Source: Betaproteobacteria bacterium (lineage in GTDB: Bacteria > Pseudomonadota > Gammaproteobacteria > Burkholderiales > CAIKXV01). From it: a DNA stretch of 5,929 nt. Below are positions 1 through 5,204 of this stretch, piece after piece. The notes under the pieces were generated by a model, which was given only the letters and a program-made list of their open reading frames with translations, ran no database searches and was not told where the DNA came from. Position 1 is the first letter of the stretch, and every line of letters begins with the position of its first letter. Where the stretch lies: positions 1-5,929 of the forward strand of contig CANGUQ010000258.1 of assembly GCA_947456915.1 (NCBI GenBank). The letters run 5' to 3'. The position numbers and the translations under genes were made by a program.

Positions 1-60
1 CGGGGTACCGCGACCTGCCCAAGGCCCGCAGGCGCGAGCAGCCGTGGGGCCGAGTCCCGG

Positions 61-89
61 TGCGCCCCGGCCTGCTCGTGGCCGGTGCA
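61..89. repeat. GC-rich inverted repeat (possible hairpin)
   Basis: CCGGCC (67-72) and GGCCGG (80-85) form a perfect 6-bp stem around a 7-base loop. It is flanked by TGC (61-63) and GCA (87-89), which can extend it after a small internal loop. No T-tract follows, so an intrinsic terminator is not supported. It may be the end of an upstream transcript or simple GC-rich coincidence. Confidence 0.25.
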
Positions 90-101
90 AGCCGTTCCCG
101 A

Positions 102-130
102 TTGTGCGCCCGCCACGGTCCGCGTATGTT
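102..130 (+). promoter_or_regulatory. Candidate sigma70-like promoter of ppsR
   Basis: TTGTGC at 102-107 and TATGTT at 125-130 are separated by exactly 17 bases, which is the ideal spacing. The -35 box matches consensus at 3 of 6 bases and the -10 box at 4 of 6. Transcription would start near 137, about 20 bases before the ppsR ATG. It stands out because this stretch is less GC-rich than its surroundings, but the match is only moderate. Confidence 0.35.
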
Positions 131-157
131 AGCCGAAGGTTCATTCACCCAAAGCCA

Positions 158-985
158 ATGAATTCACATCGCACCGCATTCTTCGTGTCGGACCGCACCG
201 GCATCACCGTGGAGGCGCTCGGCCACAGCCTGCTCACCCAGTTCGATTCGGTCAGTTTCACCGAGATCACCGTGCCGTTCATCGACTCGGTCGACAAGGC
301 CCGCGAACTGGCGGTGCGCATCAACGAAGCCGGCGTGGTCGACGGCGCGCGTCCGATCGTGTTCAGCACGCTGGTGCAGGACGAACTCGCCACTGCCCTG
401 CGCGAGCAGACCGACGCGATGGTGATCAACTGCTTCGAGACGTTCATCGCGCCGCTGGAGGCCGAACTCGGCATCAAGTCGAGCCACCGCATCGGCGGCA
501 CCCACAGCGTCGAGGACGTCGTCAGCTATACGCGGCGCATCGAGGCGGTGAACTACTCACTGATGCACGACGACGGAAGTTCGACGCGCGACTTCAAGGA
601 AGCCGACATCATCCTGGTTGGCGTGTCGCGCTGCGGCAAGACGCCGACCTGCCTGTATCTCGCGCTGCAGTACGGCGTGCGGGCGGCGAACTATCCGCTG
701 ATCCCGGAGGATTTCGAGCGCGGCGCGCTGCCGAAGAGCCTGGACGGCTTCCGCAGCAAGCTCTACGGACTGACGATCTCGCCGCAGCGGCTTCACCGCA
801 TCCGGACGGAACGCAAGCCCGACAGCCGCTATGCCTCGCTGGAAAACTGCGCGTTCGAAGTGCGCGAGGCTGAAGTTCTGATGCGCCAGTCCGCTATCAG
901 GTTTCTGGATGCCACCGCGAAGTCGATCGAGGAACTCGCCTCGACGATACTGCACGACGCCAACCTGGCCCGTCACGTATTCTGA
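158..985 (+). CDS. ppsR: Phosphoenolpyruvate synthase regulatory protein (PSRP, DUF299 kinase/pyrophosphorylase)
   Basis: PSRP is a cytoplasmic bifunctional enzyme. It inactivates PEP synthase (PpsA) by ADP-dependent phosphorylation of an active-site threonine and reactivates it by phosphate-dependent dephosphorylation that releases pyrophosphate, so it switches gluconeogenic PEP synthesis. The product is 275 aa, close to the 277 aa of E. coli PpsR (YdiA). It shows the family N-terminus FFVSDRTGITVEALGHSLL (residues 8-26) and the P-loop-like signature GVSRCGKTPT (155-164), followed by the conserved RAANYPLIPEDF (175-186). The ATG at 158 was chosen over the upstream in-frame GTG at 44 because it places the SDRTGIT motif at the family position; the extra 38 residues would be non-homologous. 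No strong Shine-Dalgarno is visible. A DUF4126 gene follows 13 bases after the stop. The partner ppsA is not in the window. Confidence 0.96.
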   Translation: MNSHRTAFFVSDRTGITVEALGHSLLTQFDSVSFTEITVPFIDSVDKARELAVRINEAGVVDGARPIVFSTLVQDELATALREQTDAMVINCFETFIAPLEAELGIKSSHRIGGTHSVEDVVSYTRRIEAVNYSLMHDDGSSTRDFKEADIILVGVSRCGKTPTCLYLALQYGVRAANYPLIPEDFERGALPKSLDGFRSKLYGLTISPQRLHRIRTERKPDSRYASLENCAFEVREAEVLMRQSAIRFLDATAKSIEELASTILHDANLARHVF

Positions 986-998
986 GCTGCTGCCGAAG

Positions 999-1634
999 AT
1001 GACCGCCGACCTGACTCCGGACCTGCTGGAAACCGCCGCGCTTGCCGCCGGGCTCGCCTGGGCGAGCGGCATCCGGCTCTACGCCGCGCTGTTTCTCGTC
1101 GGCCTCCTCGGCCGCTTGGGCTACGTCGACCTGCCGTCGGGGCTCGTGCTGCTCGCTCATCCGCTGGTGCTCGCGGCGAGCGGCCTCGCATTCCTGATCG
1201 AGTTCGGGGCAGACAAGGTTCCGGGCCTCGATTCCCTGTGGGACGCGCTGCACACGTTCATCCGCATCCCGGCCGGCGCGCTGCTTGCTGCCGCAGCCGT
1301 CGGGCACCATGACCCGGCAATCGCCCTGGCTGCGGGCGTACTCGGCGGCACGCTCGCCTCGGGCGCACACTTCACGAAAGCTGCCAGCCGGGCGCTGATC
1401 AACACCTCACCCGAGCCGATCAGCAACGTCGCCGCTTCGACCACCGAGGATGCGATGGTGATCGGCGGACTGTGGGCGGCGCTGTTCCACCCACTCGCCT
1501 TCCTCGCACTGCTCGCACTGTTCATCGCCGGCACGCTGTGGCTGCTGCCCAGGCTGTGGCGCGGTCTGCGCCGGGTGTTTCTCGGTGTGTCGCAGTTGCT
1601 CAGCGCGGGAGGCTCGGCGCCGCGCGCGCAGTGA
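999..1634 (+). CDS. DUF4126 family integral membrane protein
   Basis: This is a 211-aa hydrophobic protein of unknown function that I recognise as DUF4126. Visible family traits are the N-terminal AGLAWASGIRLYAALFLVGL (residues 17-36), the segment IEFGADKVPGLDSLWDALHT (67-86) followed by FIRIPAGALLAA (87-98), and the late polar stretch NTSPEPISNVAASTTEDA (135-152) between membrane segments. Hydrophobic helices are roughly at 17-38, 50-68, 91-120 and 154-184, followed by a basic tail (RLWRGLRR) likely to be cytoplasmic. The ATG at 999 was chosen over an in-frame ATG at 909 because the latter would overlap ppsR by 77 bases and add an Arg-rich non-family extension. The ribosome site is weak (CGAAG directly upstream). 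The 13-base gap after ppsR suggests one operon; no functional link is known to me. Confidence 0.9.
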   Translation: MTADLTPDLLETAALAAGLAWASGIRLYAALFLVGLLGRLGYVDLPSGLVLLAHPLVLAASGLAFLIEFGADKVPGLDSLWDALHTFIRIPAGALLAAAAVGHHDPAIALAAGVLGGTLASGAHFTKAASRALINTSPEPISNVAASTTEDAMVIGGLWAALFHPLAFLALLALFIAGTLWLLPRLWRGLRRVFLGVSQLLSAGGSAPRAQ

Positions 1635-1685
1635 CGCCGCACACGGGCAGCCGGCGCGCCCGGTCACCGCACGCTGCGGCAGCGC
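1635..1685. terminator. Convergent intergenic gap with weak GC hairpins
   Basis: This gap lies between two converging genes, where a bidirectional terminator would be expected. CGGGC (1644-1648) pairs with GCCCG (1658-1662), CCGCA (1667-1671) with TGCGG (1675-1679), and CGCTGC (1672-1677) with GCAGCG (1679-1684); the last two are mutually exclusive. There is no T-tract on either strand, so a classical intrinsic terminator is not supported. Termination may be Rho-dependent or rely on these short stems. Confidence 0.25.
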
Positions 1686-2612
1686 TCAGTCGCAGCGGCC
1701 GACCGAAGCCGGGGCACAGCGCCTGCCGTCGATCCAGATCGCATTGCCCAGCCGGGCGCGCGCGAGTCGGGCGTCGTCCATCCGCGCGTTGCGCAGATCG
1801 GCAAAGCTCAGGTCCGCTCCCTCGAGCACGGCGAGCCTGAGATCGGCGCCGGTCAGGGTGGCGCCGAACAGCCGCGCGTCGATCAGTTGCGCTTCCACCA
1901 GCCGCGTGCCGGCAAGGTCGGCGTAAGCCAGATCGGCACCGCGCAGATCCGCGCCGATGAACCGCCCACCCGCCAGCCGCGCGCCGCGCAGGTGCGCGGA
2001 TGGCAGCACGGCCAGCGTCTTGTCACACCCCGCCCAGTTGACTGCTGCCGCTGCGGGCGCATTGCATTCGGCCAGACGCGTCGGCACAGGCAGCTCGATC
2101 GTGCCGCGCGCGCGCGGCCAGACGACGATCGCCACCGCGATCGCCAGTACCAGCGCGAGCAGCACCCAGCCGCCGCCCGACACGGCGTCTGCGTCGGCGC
2201 CCGCCGCCAGATCGCGCCGCAATCGCCGCCACAGCACCATCTGCAGCAGTTCGCGCCGCTGCCGCCGGTCGTTGCCCCGGCGCCGGTCACGGGCGACTGC
2301 TTCGTCCTCGGTGCCGCGCCGGTCGATGCCGCTGCGCTCGTCGGCCCAGCGCCGGGCCGCCGCCAGCCGCTCCTGACTCCACGGCAGCGGCGGCGGTTCG
2401 CCGGGATCCCGGGCGAGTTCGCGCGGCGGCGGGTACAGCGCGGCCTGAATCTCTGGAAACGACTTCAACGGCTGCCACGCCTGATCGTCGATGCGGCCGG
2501 GATCGTCACCGTCCAGCCGCCCGAGGAGCAGAGCGTCGATCACCACCTGCCGGGGATGTGGCCCCAGCAGCTTGCCGCCGCGCCGTACGTACCAGAGTTG
2601 CTGAGCGCTCAA
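1686..2612 (-). CDS. Membrane-anchored pentapeptide-repeat protein with GYF_2-like N-terminal domain
   Basis: This is a 308-aa protein of unknown function with four visible parts. Residues 5-57 (QLWYVRRGGKLLGPHP and a later W-Q-P-L) resemble the GYF_2/DUF4339 domain. Residues 62-140 are polar and Arg-rich, with DRR repeats near 97-117. One transmembrane helix lies at about 148-166. Residues 206-292 carry pentapeptide repeats of the A(D/R)L-x-x type, such as GADLRGADLAYADLAG, which fold as a right-handed quadrilateral beta-helix. The end (WIDGRRCAPASVGRC, 293-307) is a Cys-bearing cap common in such proteins. The start is TTG at 2612: no ATG precedes the middle of the frame, the GYF-like domain begins at once, and GGTGA sits 7 bases upstream. 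The start overlaps the senA stop (TTGA), implying translational coupling to senA. The pentapeptide part would be periplasmic if the N-terminus is cytoplasmic. Confidence 0.88.
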   Translation of the reverse strand: MSAQQLWYVRRGGKLLGPHPRQVVIDALLLGRLDGDDPGRIDDQAWQPLKSFPEIQAALYPPPRELARDPGEPPPLPWSQERLAAARRWADERSGIDRRGTEDEAVARDRRRGNDRRQRRELLQMVLWRRLRRDLAAGADADAVSGGGWVLLALVLAIAVAIVVWPRARGTIELPVPTRLAECNAPAAAAVNWAGCDKTLAVLPSAHLRGARLAGGRFIGADLRGADLAYADLAGTRLVEAQLIDARLFGATLTGADLRLAVLEGADLSFADLRNARMDDARLARARLGNAIWIDGRRCAPASVGRCD

Positions 2613-4078
2613 GATGAAGTCACCGCACAGGATCGGAACCCGGCGAACACATCACGCCGATCGGGCGTGTAGAAGTTGCGCCACGTGTTGCGGATCAGCG
2701 TCGCCGACGTCGCGAGGCATCCGCCGCGCAGTACGCGATGAGTGCCGAACCACGGTTGCGAATACTCGCGATACGGATCGACGACGAAGCCGGGATAAGG
2801 TTCGAACGCGCTTGCGGTCCACTCCCAGACCCCACCGATCAACTGGCGGCAACCGGCTGGACTGTCGCCCGCTGCGAGTGCATCGGCGCGCTGCGGTGTA
2901 CTGACGGCGCCGGGCCACCACAGGCTTGCCTGCTCGGACGTTGCCGCGGCATCGCCCCACGGGAAGCGGCGCGCGTTCGCGCTGCGGCCGTCTGCGCCAG
3001 CGCGGGCCGCGAACTCCCACTCCGCCTCGGTTGGCAGCCGCCGTCCCGCCCAGCGGCACCACGCCTGTGCCTCGAACGCGTTCACGTGCAGCACCGGCAG
3101 TGCCGGATCCAGTGGCTGCCAGCGCTCGAAGCTGCGAACCTCCCAGCCCTGGACCCGCTCGCAGGCGCGCCAGTACGCCGGATGGGCGGCGAGGCTGCGC
3201 TGCCGCCACGCCCAGCCATCGGCATCCCACCAGCGTCTGTCGTGATAGCCGCCATCCTCGACGAACGCAGCGAACTCGCCCTGCGAAGTCGCGCAGCGCG
3301 CCATGGCAAACGGTGTCACCTGCACCGGGTGCGCCCACTTCTCGTTGTCGAACACCGGATCTGCACCGGCAGCGGCGCCCAGTTCGAACCGGCCCCCGGC
3401 GAACTCGACGTCACCGCCCGGGACCGGCCTCGCGTACGCCGCTGGCGCACCGCTGGCCGGCGCCCGCGCCGTGGCTGCGGCAGTGGCGGCGTCTGTGCAC
3501 GGAGGGGCGCTGGCAGCGCTGCTGCCAGCGCCTGCAACCGCCTCGGCAGGCGTCACCGCGCCGTGCGTCTGCAGCGTGTAGCGCAGCGCCTCGGCGTGCA
3601 TCTGTTCGTGCTGGGCGGCCAGCCACGCGAAATACCCGAGACGGGCTGGCTCGGCGTGCAGCGCCTGCAGCGAACGATCGAGCACATCGTCCAGATAGCG
3701 CCAGGTCTGCGCGGGCGACGGCAGCGGCAGGCTCCAGCGCGAGGCGTGCGTGACCCGCGCCGAATCGTACAGTTCGTCGGCGCCGGGAAGCCGGGACGGG
3801 GCGAGCGAGCCGTCCGCGCGCTGGCGCAGCAACCAGCGCTCCTGGAACCACCCGAGGTGGCCCAGTTCCCACAGCGGCGGATTGACGATCGGCAGGCACG
3901 GCCCGAGCCAGGCGTTGCCCTCGATGACGGCGAGCAGTGCACGCACCCGCTCACGGGCAGCGATCAGTTCTGCGGCGAGGGGAGCCGCCGCGCCGTCGGG
4001 CTCCGGCAGCGACGCTGGCGCCGCAGCCGCCGTCTTCCCGGCGAGCGCTGGCACTGCCGTCGTCTGCGCGCTGTACAT
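2609..4078 (-). CDS. senA: SenA, selenoneine synthase (EgtB-like non-heme iron enzyme)
   Basis: SenA is an EgtB homologue that couples hercynine (trimethylhistidine) to a selenosugar with oxygen, leading to selenoneine in the cytoplasm. The 489-aa product has an N-terminal DinB_2-like domain (about 34-170) and a C-terminal FGE-sulfatase/formylglycine-generating-like domain (about 222-486). The three iron-binding histidines expected for EgtB are visible: H74 in GHLGWFQE and H157/H161 in HEQMHAE (the HX3HXE motif). C-terminal landmarks are LPTEAEWEFAARA (348-360), GGVWEWTASAFEPYPGF (415-431), RVLRGGCLATS (448-458) and the EgtB-related signature NFYTPDRRDVFAGFR (468-482). Residues 178-218 form an Ala/Pro/Gly-rich linker. 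The ATG at 4078 has AGGGAG 11 bases upstream. It is divergent from senB, and that neighbour is the main reason to call SenA rather than EgtB, since no egtA/C/D/E gene is present. Alternative: an EgtB-like enzyme for ergothioneine. Confidence 0.85.
   Translation of the reverse strand: MYSAQTTAVPALAGKTAAAAPASLPEPDGAAAPLAAELIAARERVRALLAVIEGNAWLGPCLPIVNPPLWELGHLGWFQERWLLRQRADGSLAPSRLPGADELYDSARVTHASRWSLPLPSPAQTWRYLDDVLDRSLQALHAEPARLGYFAWLAAQHEQMHAEALRYTLQTHGAVTPAEAVAGAGSSAASAPPCTDAATAAATARAPASGAPAAYARPVPGGDVEFAGGRFELGAAAGADPVFDNEKWAHPVQVTPFAMARCATSQGEFAAFVEDGGYHDRRWWDADGWAWRQRSLAAHPAYWRACERVQGWEVRSFERWQPLDPALPVLHVNAFEAQAWCRWAGRRLPTEAEWEFAARAGADGRSANARRFPWGDAAATSEQASLWWPGAVSTPQRADALAAGDSPAGCRQLIGGVWEWTASAFEPYPGFVVDPYREYSQPWFGTHRVLRGGCLATSATLIRNTWRNFYTPDRRDVFAGFRSCAVTSS
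2620..2624 (-). promoter_or_regulatory. Ribosome binding site supporting the TTG start
   Basis: On the minus strand GGTGA lies 7 bases before the TTG at 2612, inside the last codons of senA. It matches the end of the anti-Shine-Dalgarno complement and is the main sequence reason for accepting a non-ATG start for the pentapeptide-repeat gene. Confidence 0.5.
3506..3532. repeat. Perfect 12-bp inverted repeat inside the senA linker
   Basis: GGCGCTGGCAGC (3506-3517) and GCTGCCAGCGCC (3521-3532) are exact reverse complements separated by 3 bases, giving a GC-rich 12-bp stem in the mRNA. On the senA strand it encodes the linker residues Gly-Ala-Gly-Ser-Ser-Ala-Ala-Ser-Ala (183-191) between the DinB-like and FGE-like domains. 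Confidence 0.75.
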
Positions 4079-4089
4079 CTTCGATCAGG

Positions 4090-4095
4090 CTCCCT
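4090..4095 (-). promoter_or_regulatory. Weak ribosome binding site of senA
   Basis: AGGGAG on the minus strand lies 11 bases upstream of the senA ATG, a little farther than ideal. It is the only purine-rich Shine-Dalgarno-like run before this start. Confidence 0.4.
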
Positions 4096-4113
4096 ACCAT
4101 CGCAGCGCTGCCG

Positions 4114-4152
4114 GGTCGTGCTGCCATCGACCGTGGTCGTGCCATCAACCGT
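4114..4152. repeat. Tandem direct repeat in the senA/senB promoter region
   Basis: Two adjacent units both begin GGTCGTG and end CCATCRACCGT. Unit 1 (4114-4134, 21 bases) carries an extra CTG after GGTCGTG; unit 2 (4135-4152, 18 bases) lacks it and has one G-to-A change. Within unit 1 and the junction, CGACC (4128-4132) and GGTCG (4135-4139) form a short dyad. The arrangement looks like a duplicated operator half-site or a simple local duplication. Confidence 0.65.
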
Positions 4153-4159
4153 CATGGCA
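4140..4159. promoter_or_regulatory. Dyad TGCCAT-N8-ATGGCA (candidate operator)
   Basis: TGCCAT at 4140-4145 and ATGGCA at 4154-4159 are exact inverted arms with 8 bases between them. A third TGCCAT half-site occurs at 4122-4127, 18 bases (nearly two helical turns) from the first arm. It lies 29-48 bases before the senB start codon, where a repressor or activator could act on either divergent gene. The cognate regulator is not in the window. Confidence 0.35.
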
Positions 4160-4177
4160 GCGTCGCCGTGCAACAGC

Positions 4178-4182
4178 AGGAG
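4178..4182 (+). promoter_or_regulatory. Ribosome binding site deciding the senB GTG start
   Basis: AGGAG sits 5 bases before the GTG at 4188. The next in-frame GTG (4203) would be 20 bases away, so the Shine-Dalgarno favours 4188. The reading frame is open far upstream but only over the senA 5' end and the intergenic region. Confidence 0.7.
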
Positions 4183-4187
4183 TTTAC

Positions 4188-5204
4188 GTGAAAGGCAGAC
4201 GCGTGCCGCTGCGCATCGCACTGGTCACTCCCGCACCGCCCGCCTCGCGCGCCGGCAACCGCAACACGGCGCTGCGCTGGGCACGCCTGCTGCGCGAACT
4301 CGGGCATCGCGTGCAGGTACTCACCCAGTGGCCGGCCGCGGCGAGCCGTGCCGGCGATGTCGACCTGCTGCTCGCGTTGCACGCGCGGCGCAGCCACGAC
4401 TCGATCATGCGCTTTCGCGAGCGGCACCCGCAGCGACCGGTGGTGCTGGCGCTCACCGGCACCGATATCTATCGCGATCTCGCGCAGGATGCCGCGGCGC
4501 GGCATTCGCTGCGCGTGGCCGATCGGCTGATCGTGCTGCAGCCGTGCGCGCTCGATGAACTGCGACCGCGCGAGCGGGCGAAGGCGCATGTCGTGCTGCA
4601 GTCGGCGCCCGCGGCACCCGCAGCCGAGCCACTCGCCCGGAGCTTCGAGCTGTGCGTGATCGGACACCTGCGCTGGGAGAAGGATCCCCTGTGCGCTGCG
4701 CGTGCACTGGCTCATCTCGCGCCGACCGGCGCGGCGGCTGATCGCCCGCTCGCGCGGCTGCGCATCACCCACGCCGGCCGCGCGCTCGATGCGCAGCTCG
4801 AAAAGCAGGCACTGGCGGCGATGCAGGCGGACCCGCGCTACCGCTGGCTGGGCGAGGTCGCGCCTGCGCGCGCGCGGCGCCTGATCGCACGCGCGCAGGC
4901 GATGATCATCAGCTCGCGGCTAGAGGGTGGCGCGAACGTCGTTTCGGAAGCCATCGCCAGCGGCACGCCGGTGCTGGCCTCACGCATTCCCGGCAACGTC
5001 GGGCTGCTCGGCGCGGACTGGCCGGCGTACTTTCCAGCCGAGGACGACGGCGCGCTGGCCGAACTGATCCGGCGCTTCGCCACGGAGCCGGCGTGGCGCC
5101 GCAGCCTGCGCTCGGCGATGCGCCGGCTGGCGTGGATCGCCGCCCCGGCTCAGGAGCGTGCGTCGCTCGCGGCAGCGCTCGCCGGCTGCGCCGGGACGCG
5201 ATAG
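4188..5204 (+). CDS. senB: SenB, selenosugar synthase (GT-B fold, TIGR04348 family)
   Basis: SenB joins selenium from selenophosphate to the sugar of a UDP-sugar (UDP-GlcNAc or UDP-glucose), forming the 1-seleno-sugar that SenA then uses; it acts in the cytoplasm. The 338-aa product has a GT-B glycosyltransferase layout. The N-terminal half holds LRIALVTPAPPASRAGNRNT (8-27), ARLLRELGHRVQVLTQW (32-48), LLALHARRS (61-69) and LTGTDIYRDL (89-98). The C-terminal half holds VIGHLRWEKDPLCAARAL (157-174) and the donor-binding-type EGGANVVSEAIASGTPVLAS (246-265), followed by RIPGNVGLLG. The GTG start at 4188 has a good AGGAG. It is divergent from senA and its last 55 bases overlap the convergent methyltransferase gene. 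Divergence from an EgtB-like gene makes SenB the best reading; a generic family 4 glycosyltransferase is the fallback. Confidence 0.87.
   Translation: MKGRRVPLRIALVTPAPPASRAGNRNTALRWARLLRELGHRVQVLTQWPAAASRAGDVDLLLALHARRSHDSIMRFRERHPQRPVVLALTGTDIYRDLAQDAAARHSLRVADRLIVLQPCALDELRPRERAKAHVVLQSAPAAPAAEPLARSFELCVIGHLRWEKDPLCAARALAHLAPTGAAADRPLARLRITHAGRALDAQLEKQALAAMQADPRYRWLGEVAPARARRLIARAQAMIISSRLEGGANVVSEAIASGTPVLASRIPGNVGLLGADWPAYFPAEDDGALAELIRRFATEPAWRRSLRSAMRRLAWIAAPAQERASLAAALAGCAGTR

Larger units (their letters stand above)
1..157. other. Leader region upstream of ppsR
   Basis: No recognisable gene lies in these 157 bases. Reading frame 3 (+) is open from base 3 and ends in a TGA at 159-161 that overlaps the ppsR ATG as ATGA, so it could be the tail of an upstream gene cut by the window edge. 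Its translation (GYRDLPKARRREQPWG and onward, Arg- and Pro-rich) matches no family I know, and high GC makes chance open frames common. In many beta-proteobacteria ppsA lies divergently beside ppsR. No PpsA N-terminus is visible on the minus strand here, so any ppsA would have to start beyond base 1. Confidence 0.4.
4079..4187. promoter_or_regulatory. Shared senA/senB divergent control region
   Basis: These 109 bases separate the two divergent start codons and must hold both promoters. They are less GC-rich than the coding flanks. I found no convincing -35/-10 pair; TTGCAC on the minus strand (complement of GTGCAA, 4168-4173) is a possible -35 for senA without a good -10 at 16-18 bases. The region holds a tandem direct repeat at 4114-4152, a TGCCAT/ATGGCA dyad at 4140-4159 and a 10-bp palindrome GCAGCGCTGC at 4102-4111, all plausible regulator-binding elements. 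Confidence 0.55.

Noticed and set aside
44..157. N-terminal extension of PpsR from a GTG at 44
   Set aside because: The 38 extra residues are Pro/Arg-rich and non-homologous. The ATG at 158 gives the family length and start.
1..157. Divergent minus-strand gene starting near 145 (MNLRLTYADRGGRTIG...)
   Set aside because: It is open to the edge but does not resemble the PpsA N-terminus, and its Shine-Dalgarno-like GGGTGA abuts the ATG with no spacer.
909..998. Earlier ATG start for the DUF4126 protein
   Set aside because: It would overlap the end of ppsR by 77 bases and add an Arg-rich extension not expected before the membrane domain.
2609..4078. Calling this gene egtB for ergothioneine synthesis
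   Set aside because: No gamma-glutamylcysteine ligase, amidohydrolase, hercynine methyltransferase or C-S lyase gene is adjacent, and the divergent neighbour is a SenB-type enzyme. I keep EgtB only as the fallback.
3964..4155. Minus-strand small ORF beginning MTVDGTTTVDGST as a senA leader peptide
   Set aside because: Its repetitive start only reflects the tandem DNA repeat. It has no clear ribosome site and runs far into senA out of frame, unlike a short leader peptide.
3750..4187. Upstream extension of the SenB frame
   Set aside because: This part lies over the senA 5' end and the divergent promoter region, and encodes Ser/Arg/Ala-rich sequence. The AGGAG-GTG at 4178-4190 precedes the first family motif.
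2738..4558. Long 606-codon open frame on the + strand
   Set aside because: It is antisense to senA through most of its length and runs out of frame into senB. Its composition (Arg/Ala/Pro-rich, no motifs) is typical of shadow frames in GC-rich DNA, whereas senA shows clear family motifs.
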